This document shows, one piece after another, positions 1 to 10,688 of a DNA stretch of 64,000 nt (position 1 is its first letter; every line of letters starts with the position of its first letter). Made by a program: the position numbers and the translations under genes. A model generated the notes under the pieces. That model saw nothing but the letters and a program-made list of their open reading frames with translations. It did not search any database and had not been told where the DNA came from. The DNA comes from Typha latifolia (lineage: Eukaryota > Streptophyta > Magnoliopsida > Poales > Typhaceae). The stretch spans positions 6,200,001 to 6,264,000 of the forward strand of contig CM034109.1 of assembly GCA_019914945.1 (NCBI GenBank), written 5' to 3'.

Positions 1-53
1 CTTCTGATGTATCTTGAGTTTGAAGGGGACGAAGGGATGGGGTGTTCTTAATG

Positions 54-76
54 CATATATATATATATATATATAT
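54..76. repeat. (AT)n microsatellite in PP2A B' intron
   Basis: A run of about 11 AT dinucleotides lies in the intron that follows the first coding exon of the PP2A B' gene. Positions 1-318 hold only intron sequence; no second exon was found there. Confidence 0.8.
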
Positions 77-318
77 TTGGTGTATTGTTTCTGAGAAACA
101 CCACAACATATGTATCTTGTATATATACTTTTTTTAATGGAAAAAGTAATTAGAGTAGTTTCTCGTCTAACACTAATGATTAAGCATGTGATATAAGAAT
201 TAGAAATTTAGGACTGTTCTAGTAACATAATATAAGGGAGGAACAAAAGATTAAAGAGAGAAGAAATAATTTAGCAGAAAGATGTACCGAAATTAGATGG
301 TTGTTGAAGGCTTCTAAC

Positions 319-1524
319 CTGAAAGTGTGAACTACTTAAGCAACGAGCAATCTGTCGGAAGAGTGGAACCATACAACGTTGGAACTCTCCAGGTTGAGTT
401 GCTTCTAAAACTTCCTCCAGCTCGCCTAAGAACATCACTTCTTTTGAACTATTTGTGATGGGCCAGTATTTCAGTAAGCCCCTGATTACAGTGTCTGCAA
501 GTTTGCAGTCTTTCTCAACGAACTGTGTGATGCAATATGATAACTGCTGATGGTACAAAGATATGCACTTTGGCTTGTGAAGTGGGATTAATGCCCGGAC
601 AAGAAAAAGCTTATGCTCTTCCTTAAGTGGAAGGGCGAACCCATTAATTATACTTCCCAAAATTTCTAACAACTCTGCAATCCCATTATGCTTTTCTGTT
701 TCAAAAATAAACGTGTAGAAAATGTTGTTAATTGCTTTTCTGATGTATGGACGATGCACCATAAATTTACCATAGATGCGGTGAAGGATTGACTTTAGGT
801 ACTCCCTTTCCCTAGGGTCTTCAGAATCAAAGAGATCTAACAACCTAAGAACAAAGGAATGATCTACGTATCTCTTAGCCAATTTGGCATCTGTCTCGGG
901 TGACGCAACAAATCTCAAAAAGAACTCATAAACTATCTGTAAGTGAGGCCAAGCAGGGTCCATTAAAGGTTCGTCCTCTTCCAAATCAAAAGATTCTATC
1001 TTATTTTCACGAAGGGGCGAAGTGAAACTCCTAAATAAGTTAACAGACACCATTTTGGTGATCTCTACCATGGCGATTTCTGTAAACTTGCCATTTGCTG
1101 ATGTAACATAGTCAACGAGCTCTAAAAGTGTCTGCCGCTTTATTTCCTTCTCTTTCAGGTTCTTCATAGGGTCACTAAAATCAAAGGCAACACAACATAA
1201 TTTCAACTTCTTGATCAACAAACTCTGCTTCTCGGAGCTTGGGACATCCCTAAAGCTGGGCAATGCTTCATGAGTAGAAGAGATTACAGTCCCATTAAGG
1301 ATCGAATCGGCAGCTGGTGAGTATTTGCCAGCATGATTAAAACCAGGATTAGAACCAGAGGAGATTGGATTATCAATGTTTACAGTCCTTCTATCCACCA
1401 AGTTCCCACTCCTTGAAACAGTAGAAGAATTTGATGATTGAGTAGCATTTCCACCTATCGATTCCCGGTTGTCAGCTGACTTTGACGGCTTCCGAGGAAG
1501 CCGCCCCAGTATCTGTTTAATCAT
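319..1524 (-). CDS. PP2A regulatory subunit B' (B56 family), first coding exon, 3' part outside window
   Basis: This exon encodes the first 402 residues of a B' (B56) regulatory subunit of protein phosphatase 2A, which selects substrates and location for the PP2A core dimer. It starts [15 protein letters not shown], then has a Ser/Asn-rich variable stretch to about residue 90. The conserved B56 helical-repeat region follows, including [58 protein letters not shown] and [20 protein letters not shown]. The exon stops at SSSHFQ on a CAG|GTTAGA donor (intron begins at 318) in phase 0, exactly where family members continue with an AERAL-type motif. Family members are about 500 residues long, so roughly the last 100 residues lie left of position 1. 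The open frame after 319 is intron read-through. The B' isoform cannot be fixed from this exon. Confidence 0.95.
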
Positions 1525-2400
1525 ATCACAACAACCTAAGCAAATATTGTTGCACTACCAAAAACTTTATGCAAAGGAAGCAAACTTCTCTTGAAAATCC
1601 AATCAAAGACAGTAAGACCTCGTATTCCCCACAACACTATGCTAAAAAGAGATCCTCAAATTCTAGTGGACCAATTGCAGAACATAGTACTCTTAGTGTA
1701 AGTAATTCTTTGTAAAAATCCAATCCAACATCTGGAAACATGGACTTGGAGATTTTGCCCCCATTACAGCCCGCATGAATCGAGTTATCAACCAATCCTT
1801 CCCCCCCATTCAAATAGAAGGAATCAGGAAATCTTCATTCGTCCCCCCTTTTCCTCCCTTATTCCAAGAAACCAACCAAGAAAAACCCAACCCACCTCTC
1901 TGATGCTCAATACCCAGAAGCAAAATACTGATTAGCGAGACCAACAAGCTCAATCCGTTCTCTCTCTTCTCCTTTCGCCTCCAAACATCTAATTCTGGAG
2001 CCAAGTCAAAAACCGCACAACCATTTGAAACATAAAAAAGAAGGATCAAACCAGTAACTTTCACAACAAAACAGAAAGGAAGAGGCCCAATTCAAGAAAA
2101 TCAAAGAGGAACAGAACAAGACGAAACCTTTGTTCTCTCTCTCTCTCCTTCTATGAGCGACTTCAATGGCGGCGGAAGAGGTCGGAGGTCAGGAGGAGAA
2201 GATCTCTTTGGCCTGAGCTTTGAGCAAGGAGTAGTAGGCCCAGAACAAAGAGGAAAAAAAAAAAGATCCTTTTTCTTTCCTTGTTTCAATCCCAAATAGC
2301 TTTTCCTTTTGCCACCCACCCACTGTTTGGTGAACTTAGGACTTGGGTTATTTATGGTGGGTAAAAATCTTACCAAGGTTACAACTATCATCTCCTTTTA
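1525..2400 (-). promoter_or_regulatory. Upstream leader region of the PP2A B' gene, probable 5'UTR intron
   Basis: On the minus strand a good acceptor (TTTGCTTAG, exon resuming at 1535) lies 10 bases before the ATG. A plausible donor (AACAAAG|GTTTCG) lies at 2128/2127. I infer a leader exon at about 2129-2360 and an intron at 1536-2127. The leader candidate is rich in GA on the minus strand (CT on plus, 2137-2153), as plant 5'UTRs often are. The open frames here have no recognisable protein similarity and are best read as leader sequence. No clear TATA box was identified. cDNA reads would settle the splice. Confidence 0.45.
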
Positions 2401-2469
2401 GATTATTTTTTTAACATAATTTGCATAATTGCTACTAAAGAATTCTGAAATAATATAATTCTATCAATA

Positions 2470-2895
2470 TTTCGCCAAGAAATTTTCAAATAACACCCTG
2501 CATTGCTTTTGACTAATTCTTATATAACACTCTGAGTTAATTAAGACCTAACTATTTTCAAATAGAAGGTTTTCAACTAAGAAATATTTCGATAAAATAG
2601 GTAAGGAAGAGTGATTAGATCCGGAAAGAGGATTTTGATTTTGTGAGATGAGATAGGGTAGGATATGTCTTAAAAAGGGCCCTGTTACTGTGGATCAAGG
2701 TTAGAAGTTCTTTAAGGGTATTATAAACAATTAATTAGTAGAGTTATATAAATTATAAATCAAAATTATGGGTAGTTATTCCAAAGTACTAGTAAGGTTA
2801 TATAAAAAGGAGGGTCTAATTATTAAATTTTCAAAAGCAAGGTGTTAATTAGAAAATGATAAAACTATTATAGAGTTTTATTTAAAAAATTTCCC
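2470..2895. repeat. AT-rich foldback (MITE-like) sequence
   Basis: The left arm around 2490-2540 (AATAACACCCTGCATTGC) is an imperfect inverted match to the right arm around 2820-2860, whose reverse complement reads TTAACACCTTGCTTTTGA. Both arms are followed by A/T-rich tracts. No coding potential is seen. I could not fix the ends or a TSD, so the family is unknown. Confidence 0.4.
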
Positions 2896-3026
2896 TGTTT
2901 TAAAAATATTAAATCTGTTGACTCTTTCATAATTTCAATTATGACAAGTATTCGATGGAATATTCATAGAATATTCTTTACATTTGTTTTAAAAATCTGA
3001 GATATGTTTCAAGTTACACTTTCTCC

Positions 3027-4305
3027 TTTGGGTGGCAAAAATTGATCCGACCCAATAATCCAACATGATAAATTTGGCTCATAATTTGGATCGGGTCGTA
3101 AATGGATCAATCCACTTAACCCGATTAATAATTGAGTCATGTTCGAGTTTATACCCTTGACCTATGTTGATATAACACGTTTAAGTATACGGGTCGGATT
3201 GTATCGGGTCAACCCGTTAATCCACTAACTGTATGTGTGTGTGTATATATATATAACCCTAACTCACTCACACCTCACTCTCTCGAAATGTTGCCGCTCT
3301 CAGCCTCCCATCTTAGATTTAATCTTCTACCTCTCCGGCTCTCCCTCGCAGCCATTGCCCATGACACTGGCCTCGAACAATCTATGTTAGCCTCAACTCC
3401 TCATCTAATCTCCCACTCCCTCCCTTAGTCTCTCTCGACGCCGCCATCGCAAACCCTTTTCTTGGGTTTTGATAGCTCCTCTCCTCGTCGAACTCCATCC
3501 ATCCTCCCTCTTTGAGCCGAAGACATAGATTCTTCTAGTCCTCTCGACCTCCCCCTGTTGGAGGATTTCGGGATGAGGGTCAACTTCACGAGGTGGAGCT
3601 GCAACTCGCGAGGTCTTGGTAAACCACCCCAAGGGGACCACTATCGTCAAAGAGTCGATCCAAAATTCCAACAACGCTAACGACAATAGGGTCTGCCTCT
3701 ACCTCGATCACTGCACACATGTGGTGGATTCCTTAATCTCACCCAATCTCACCTAGAGGTAGGGCTTCGCTCCACTTGCTTACAATGACTAAGTCACCAT
3801 CGAGTCACTAGTGATGGATTCAGTGCAAATTCGATGCTAGTGGTGGGTGATGAACGAGAGAGATATCGAAACTCCAAAGCCTAGGGTCTACGATAGTGTT
3901 AGACTGTTGGTGGTGAATATTGCCATGCTGGTGATAGATCTAACGGTGGTGAACAACGACGATCTCATTTTTTAAATTATTTTATTATTTTGTATAAGAA
4001 TTATTTTTTTTTGTGAGTTCGTATTCGTTATTTTGTATGCCTATATTATTTTGTATTTTGAAATAGAAATGATGTTTTTGTGTTGTATAAATTGTTAATT
4101 GAGTTAATCGTGTCAGGTTGATGTGTTAATTCGGCATGACTCGTATATTAAACGGGTTACACGTGTCGTATCGTATTACTTATTTAATATATAGATCATG
4201 TTCGTGTCTATCAAATGCAACCCGTTTAATAATCGGATGGTGTTCGTGTTAAGGCAAAATTGACCAAACCTAAACTCACTTAATTTGACCCAATTGCTAC
4301 CGCCA
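3027..4305. mobile_element. Non-autonomous hAT element, 1.28 kb, 8-bp TSD CTTTCTCC
   Basis: The element is bounded by CTTTCTCC at 3019-3026 and again at 4306-4313. Its ends are inverted: the left begins TTTGGGTGGCAA and the right end reads TGGCGGTAGCAA on the opposite strand. Both arms (about 3046-3215 and 4095-4290) are studded with GGGTC, AACCCG and TCGTGT words. The arms match, in the same order, those of the transposase-bearing hAT at 55453-59781. The middle (3240-3960) is more GC-rich and pyrimidine-rich and carries no transposase. It has short open frames without recognisable products, possibly captured host sequence. The 8-bp TSD and TIR form are those of the hAT superfamily. Confidence 0.85.
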
Positions 4306-4736
4306 CTTTCTCCCCATTTTAAATTCTTCTTATTTCATTATTTTTTAACCGATTTGCCCTTGCTTATTTTTTATTTAATAAAGTACAAAGAAATGATAAA
4401 GACTTATTCTTCATTCATATGCAAAACATAGAATAATTTGAAGAAAAATTATTTTTTATTATGTGAGACTACGTGTGAGAGAATAGGTTTGACCATTTTT
4501 TAAGCTTTTCGTTCTCATCCTTTTCTTCCTCCCTCCCTATCATTTCAAAAAAATTCAGTGCATTTTTTTGTGACAAAAGGCACTACAATTTTTTTAAGTC
4601 TTCATTCATCTCCCTACTATGATAAATTTTATTTATATATCTTTTTCATATGAATTCTAATCAAATGTTATTTATATGCCTTTGGAAAATTTATTCATAC
4701 AACTTCATTTTTAATGAGTATTTTTAAATTTGGGCC

Positions 4737-4975
4737 TAAATCAAGCCAAACTCTAATCGTGCCGGATCAAGCCAAATTCAAGCTTGAAACTATGCTATTT
4801 GCAAGTTGAGCCTATCAAGCCTATCTTTGGATCAAAAATCTCATGGTTACAGACATACTTATATATATAATATTAATAAATAATTTTTTGAGCCAAGCTT
4901 ATTGAGCTGACTCTAGCTCAGGCTCGGCTCAAAATTCAATTCAAGCCCATAAATTTAGGTTGAGCCATGCTCGAA
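4737..4975. repeat. Partial copy of the AAGCTTGATC-type repeat
   Basis: This segment is full of CAAGCC, GAGCC and AAGCTTG words. In vocabulary and spacing it resembles the hAT element at 10179-10680, but it lacks that element's TAGGG ends and a TSD. I read it as a truncated relative. Confidence 0.45.
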
Positions 4976-5103
4976 CAAACATATCGATAGCACTACAATG
5001 AGAGTACAGCAAGAGACTTGGCATATTCCAGAATTCTTCAACAAAGTTGACCTAGCAAAAACACAGATGCAACAATGTCGGAATCATGTGACTTCGTCGA
5101 GAC

Positions 5104-5112
5104 TATATAAAG
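5104..5112 (+). promoter_or_regulatory. TATA-box-like sequence TATATAAAG without an assigned gene
   Basis: A good match to a plant TATA box sits in a less AT-rich island (about 4990-5200). No downstream open frame or splice signals define a gene. It could drive a short non-coding RNA or be chance in AT-rich DNA. Confidence 0.2.
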
Positions 5113-5946
5113 ATCGACATGGCAAGTGCATGCTTCTTCATCCTTAGAAGTTCAAGTGAGTAATCCCAACTAGTGTAACGGTAATTTCTTTACCACCCAA
5201 GTCAATTTCTTTTTGTCTCCGGTAATCCCTCAATTTCCATTCCTCCTCTGTGATAATATTCTTCTCTTCCTTTACTCAGTGGGTTAATTTTCTCTTTCCT
5301 AATAATTCTCTTTTTTAGATTAAATACATTTTATTCTATATACTTTGGACAAAAATTATTTTACCAACGTTAACTTTATTTTGTATTACTATAAACATTG
5401 TTAAACAAGATAATAAAATAACCCAAATAATTCTACATGTTAATAATAACTATGTATTTGGAGGAAAAAAAAATTCAATGTGGCTTAATTATATAAAAAG
5501 AAATTCTAGAATATAAAATGATTTTATTTCAAACTAGTAAAAAATTCTAGGATAAAAAGACACCAAGATCAAAAACTTTGGAAGGAAAAAAATAAATAAT
5601 AACAGCTGCGAATTACTGCCCATTAATTAATTAATTATTTTTCGAAAAAGGCATTTGCATGCCATTGTATAGAATATTAATTTTATTAATTCATTAAATT
5701 ATATATAATGTATTCATTAAATTATACTAAAACTTCTCTCCTCCAAGCTCCAGAAGTAACAAAAATAGGTCAGAGATCAGGTTCATTTTATTAAGTATCT
5801 ATAAATTAAAATCCTTTTATATAAATCAAATCTTTTGAAGCTTACTAATCCTATATGAAATGAATCTAATTAGACAAAAAGCAGCTGAATAAATTAACAA
5901 TTGAAAGCATTGGCATGGGGTGGATTGGTATACAAATAGTTGATTC

Positions 5947-5948
<2 letters not shown>

Positions 5949-5983
<35 letters not shown>
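5949..5983. repeat. (AT)n microsatellite
   Basis: An uninterrupted alternating AT tract of about 17 units in intergenic DNA. Confidence 0.85.
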
Positions 5984-5987
<4 letters not shown>

Positions 5988-7562
5988 TTCTCATGTGCAA
6001 GCATCCTGACATGTAGAATAGGATTCTCAATACGTTGCTAATAGTATTTTGTGGATCAAAGATGTACAACTATCACTTATGCAACTGTCCTATGGAATAA
6101 AGAATACATTTTATTATTATAATTAATGTCCTTCAAACTAATTTCTCTTGGCATAATTAACTTATTTTACTTTAATTGTTCATTCTTATAAGTGAATAAT
6201 AACTCCCCAGCTATACTTTAAATACTTAAGCCGCTAGAGAACGATATTTATTATATTTTAAGAAAATTTATATATATTATTTCTACTTTTTAACGAAATA
6301 TGTATAGAAAACATAATGTATTATATTTAAATTAACACCGTGAGAGTGAGAATGTTATAATAAATAAAGATATTTTATTTCTAAAATAACTAAAATATCA
6401 TTAGTATGCCTTAGTTGAGGGTATTCTAGTAATTTTTAGCATAGTTAATTTATCCCAAATGTTTAGTTAAATTTAACTAACAGATTTAATTTAAAGTAGA
6501 ATATTTTCTACACGTATTCGCTAAATTATAGAGCTCAATTTGCAAATAGTGAAAATATATGACGTAAACTATAATTTCATAAGATGCTACATGAAAAAAT
6601 TTCCCTATATTTTATATTTTATTATTTCTCCGGTGAAAATTTAATAATATCTCAATTAAAACAATCTTGTTAAGCGAGAGAAAGTAGATTTGACTCAAAA
6701 TTTTAATCCATAATTTTTAATATTTTACAGTGCTGTGAGCCTCACATACTACTCTTATCTCTTATCGGTTCATATATATACTATATTAGGGGCCGCATGT
6801 GATGTGAAGGAGCCTTAAAGGCATCGTATATATTATTACTTATTAGTTCATTATATTATAACTAATATTTTTGGATTAATTAATTCTCTACCCATTATGT
6901 TGTATTAAGTTACCTACTGATAGTGATTCTGTGGACTATATATGATTCAGTTGCCATCTAATAAGCTACTCTAGATCCTGCTACAGTTATCTATAATTGT
7001 TCAAAGTTTTGATCCAACATAGAAGTAAAGGGGAGATTGAATATTAGAAAAATTCAGATTAAACTTTATAAAAAAAATATGATGATTTCAATAATATTAT
7101 TATTACCTCCTATGATCTGAAATAAGTTATCAAAGAAATAAGCAGTGTTTCAAGATGTGGATATAAAAAATGATTTCATTTGGTTAGATATTATGGAGAA
7201 AAGGGAAGGGAAAAGAAACTTGTTATGCTTAGATTGAGTAGATTTTTGTTTTAATTTTTTATAAAAAATGTTTGAGTATAACTTATTATAATTATTATTA
7301 TTTTGAAATAAGTGGGTTTAATCTAGTTATATTTATGAGAAGAAAGAGAAGATGGGTATATGGAGCAATAAAAAAGAAATTTTGGAAGAAAATATGAGAG
7401 GAGGGATGGAAAAAAAATCCATCCACAATCATTAAATCCCTGAGAGGGAGATTAGGATTTTATCTAATTAGTAAATCTATCAAAGTAGTTATTATTCTTT
7501 CAAAAGTCTCAAAAGATGAAAATTAATTAACTAACTAAGAAAATAAACTTCTCATTCATTAT

Positions 7563-7889
7563 AGATAACTCTACTTGATCCTTGAACTATTACTTATTTT
7601 TATATATATCACCGTACATATTATTTAGGTACAGATAGACTCCTCTAAACTATTAAAAATCTCGAACCTCTCGACTCGACTTAGTGAAAAGATAAAAATG
7701 TCCCTCTACTTATATGATAGTATTTTGGCATAATATTTATTTTTTCCTTTCCTCCAAAAGGAATAGAAAAAGTAATAATAAACTAAGATAAGAGGGATTT
7801 AAGATGCTTTTAATAATTTAGAGATATCTGTGTATAAAAAAGAGTTTATGTGGTGTATATGAAAATGATAGTCTAAGTGAAACTATTCC
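7563..7889. repeat. MITE-like foldback element
   Basis: The left arm (AGATAACTCTACTTGATCC, then a TGAACTAT word) and the right arm (reverse complement ATAGTTTCACTTAGACTATC) form imperfect inverted repeats around a non-coding AT-rich core. The layout resembles the foldback at 9541-9798. A TSD was not identified. Confidence 0.4.
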
Positions 7890-8279
7890 TTCGTTAAATC
7901 CAAATATATGGTTTGATCCTTATATTTGCAATAGTTAGTGATATATATATATATGTATATATATAGACTCAGAAATTAACTCATGATTTAATCAGGATCA
8001 TTAAAGCAATACTTCAAATAGTAAAAGTTATTAGATTAAGAAATAGATAATTTGTTAGATAATCGTGTATTAACGGTAATAGATATTTGCATAAAAACAA
8101 CCCTAGAGTTTTAGTAATAGTAAGACTGGGCTAAATAATAGTTGTAATACCACTTGAATAAAAGTAAGTTGGCCAATAAAAACTACTATAAGAAATACTT
8201 GAGATGAATCAAAATATAAGATGATCGAAATATGAGTGTTGTCACTCAATTTAATCATGAAAACAAATGTGTAGACGCT

Positions 8280-9540
8280 CGCCCTAGCAGAGAGCTCTGC
8301 TAGGTTTGGGGTTTTCCCCTCCCCCTTGCCAATTGTACCTTCCCTGTCACCTCCGATGGCCTTTCTCCTCTCCCCTCCGCCTAGCCCTTGCCAAGGGCTA
8401 GGTTGAAGGAAGAGTGTTTTTCAGCCCCCTAGTGGGCTTTTCCCCCTCGTCAAGAGCGTTTCTCTGTCGCCTAAAGTGGTGTCTCTCCTCTCCCCTCCGC
8501 CTAGCCAAGTGCTAGGTGGAGGGGAGAGCAATTCTCTCCTCTTACTGGGTTTGCTGGCTCCTCTCCTCTCTTTCTCTCTTTCTCCCTCTCCTTTTTCCTC
8601 TCTCATTTTTCTTTATTCTCCCCTATTACCACCAGCCTCACATCTCCTCTCTCATTCGTGTTGTCGTCCATCTCTCCCCAGCTCCCTCTTGGGTCATCCA
8701 CGTCGCTGCTTTCAAAGTCGAGCACCATGGATCTTGCATTGATCCTTTCCTCTGCTTTCCATGTCGCCATAGACTAAGCCAAGAGTTGCGGATCTCACCA
8801 GTCCCAGTCTCTTCCCATGTGCAATAGCCGCCAGTCCTGATCTCATCCCATCCGCACCTCGCTCCATGCTTCACAGGCGCCTAGCCTCGCTTCCAGCTTT
8901 ATCGATTACTAAGATCTGCCATGGTTTTGCCCTATTCGAGTTTTCCTTCTTTTCTAAGAATGAATGCTCTCTGTGGTTGTATTAGGATGTATTAGGCAGA
9001 TTGGTTGCCCTCCCTCACTCCCCCATTTGTTTTCTTTTTCCTCTTTGTTTTGTTCTATGTTCTGTTCCTAGATTCTCAAGTTTTCTCAAATAGGGTCTTC
9101 AAGTGTTCTGTTAGACTCACTAGACTCCGTCACTGTCGAGCTTGGGGTCTTCAAGTGTTTCTCAAATGAATTTGTTCTTTCATAGAGTGCCCAACCTTCC
9201 AAGACTCATGCTATTCTTTGCATAGTGCTCTCGGTTGGCCAAATGGAAGGCTTGCTTCTAGAGCATATGCTCTATCTCCTCTGTATTATGGTGCTTGCAT
9301 TTTGTTTAGATACATACTTTAATTGTTGTTCAGTCTGTAATACAACCAAGTATGGGACTTGTTCCTATGACCCTTGCATATCCTCTTTTTCTTCTATTGT
9401 ATCACGTTGTAATCGGTTGTTTGAAATGAATGATATAATCAATCTACGAACTTTCTTTCAAAAACAAATTATGAAAACAACTAAAATCTTTATTAGAGAT
9501 CATGTAACATTATGAGTATTTATCTTCATTTAGTAGAAAA
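8280..9540. other. Unidentified pyrimidine-rich island with internal tandem duplication
   Basis: This region is much richer in C and T than its surroundings. A block at about 8341-8411 (CTCCTCTCCCCTCCGCCTAG plus flanks) recurs at about 8461-8528, giving two diverged tandem units of about 120 bp, each with an inverted CCTAGC/GCTAGG pair. Short overlapping open frames on both strands (8421-8874) reflect the base composition and match no family I recognise. The tail (9225-9515) is AT-rich and has an open frame of 96 codons without known motifs. It may be a retroelement leader or a transcribed non-coding unit. Confidence 0.35.
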
Positions 9541-9798
9541 AGAGATAATTCTACTTAGACCGCTAAATTATCACTATTTTTTACATACACTTACCGATCT
9601 TTTTTTTATTATCCATAAACAGCCCTTGGACTAAGAAAAATATTTACATATACTCCCTTGAACCAAAAAGAGTAACTTTCTAGACCCCTAAAACAACAAA
9701 ATATTAGGTTCAAGGGTATATATGGTAAAAATAAGTTAAAAAAAAGGTAAGCAGAAAAGGACGATAGTTTAAGAGGTTTAAGAGAAATTATCCCTTAA
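9541..9798. repeat. Short MITE-like foldback element
   Basis: The left arm (GAGATAATTCTACTTAGACC) pairs imperfectly with the right arm (reverse complement GGGATAATTTCTCTTAAACC). The inner stretches also match as inverted copies (ATATACTCCCTTGAACC against GGTTCAAGGGTATATAT). No coding content. The TSD is not clear. Confidence 0.5.
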
Positions 9799-10178
9799 AA
9801 ATATCACACTTATATAAATTAAGTGCCTCAAAGACTACTTTACATGATAACAGCTGATAAAAATTAATAGGGCAAATTATAGTTAACCCGTATCTAATTT
9901 GGCTTGATTTTAACTTATATATCGGTCTTCAAAGCGTCTCTTTGGGAGGGTAAATTGTAATTTAGCTCGTGTGGTTTAACCCGATATTAATTTACCATCA
10001 TGTATTTTAAACATAAGCACTTAACATTTCTATGATTTAGATCAAGTTGCAATAGTTAGTCAATCATTAATAGAAAAATGAGAAGACTTTCTTTCATAGA
10101 AATACAAACTGATTTAATAGTAGTATGAACAATTTGGTCATTTAGCAATTTACTTATCTCGAAAATATTAGCAGCCAA

Positions 10179-10680
10179 TAGGGGGTGTAATCGTGCCGAG
10201 CTTGATCGAGCTAAGCTCTAATCAAACTTAAACTAAATTAATTTTTAGCCTATATTTGTGATCAAGCAATTCAAGTCAATTTCGAGCTAATTTCAAGCTC
10301 TAGCTGAAGTTGAGCCATAATGAGTGGATCAATAAAGAATTTCAAGTCTTAATTAATTCAAGTCAAATTTGGAGCTCAATCAAGGTTGATTTAGGATTAA
10401 ATGAAGCTTAAAATAAGACATAATTTAAAAATATAAACTAATATAATTAAAATTTAGAACTAAACTCTATAAGATCATAGTACACAATAATTCACCTAAA
10501 TAAATCTTAAAATATAATAGAAAATGAGCCAATCAATAAATAATTCAAGCCAAATTTTAAGCTTGATCAAACTTGATTTAGTCTTGAGCCAAGCTTAAAA
10601 TAAAGCCTAATTCGACTCAGTTTCGAATGAGAGCCTTATCGAGCCGAGCTTGAGCCGGCTTGACTATTTTGACAGCCCTA
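10179..10680. mobile_element. Non-autonomous hAT-type MITE, 502 bp
   Basis: The left end is TAGGGGGTGTAA and the right end is TGACAGCCCTA, which reads TAGGGCTGTCA inverted. The flanking octamers GCAGCCAA (10171-10178) and GCGGTCAA (10681-10688) agree at six of eight positions, consistent with an aged hAT TSD. The interior is non-coding and rich in AAGCTTGATC, GAGCC and GAGCTTG words. Related, incomplete sequence lies at 4737-4975. Confidence 0.75.
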
Positions 10681-10688
10681 GCGGTCAA

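Larger units (their letters stand above)
4314..8279. other. AT-rich intergenic region, no gene recognised
   Basis: About 4 kb of AT-rich sequence with no conserved open frame on either strand. Contents seen: an incomplete repeat copy at 4737-4975, an isolated TATA-like site at 5104-5112, an (AT)n tract at 5949-5983 and a MITE-like foldback at 7563-7889. The rest is A/T-rich with no recognisable features. Confidence 0.6.
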
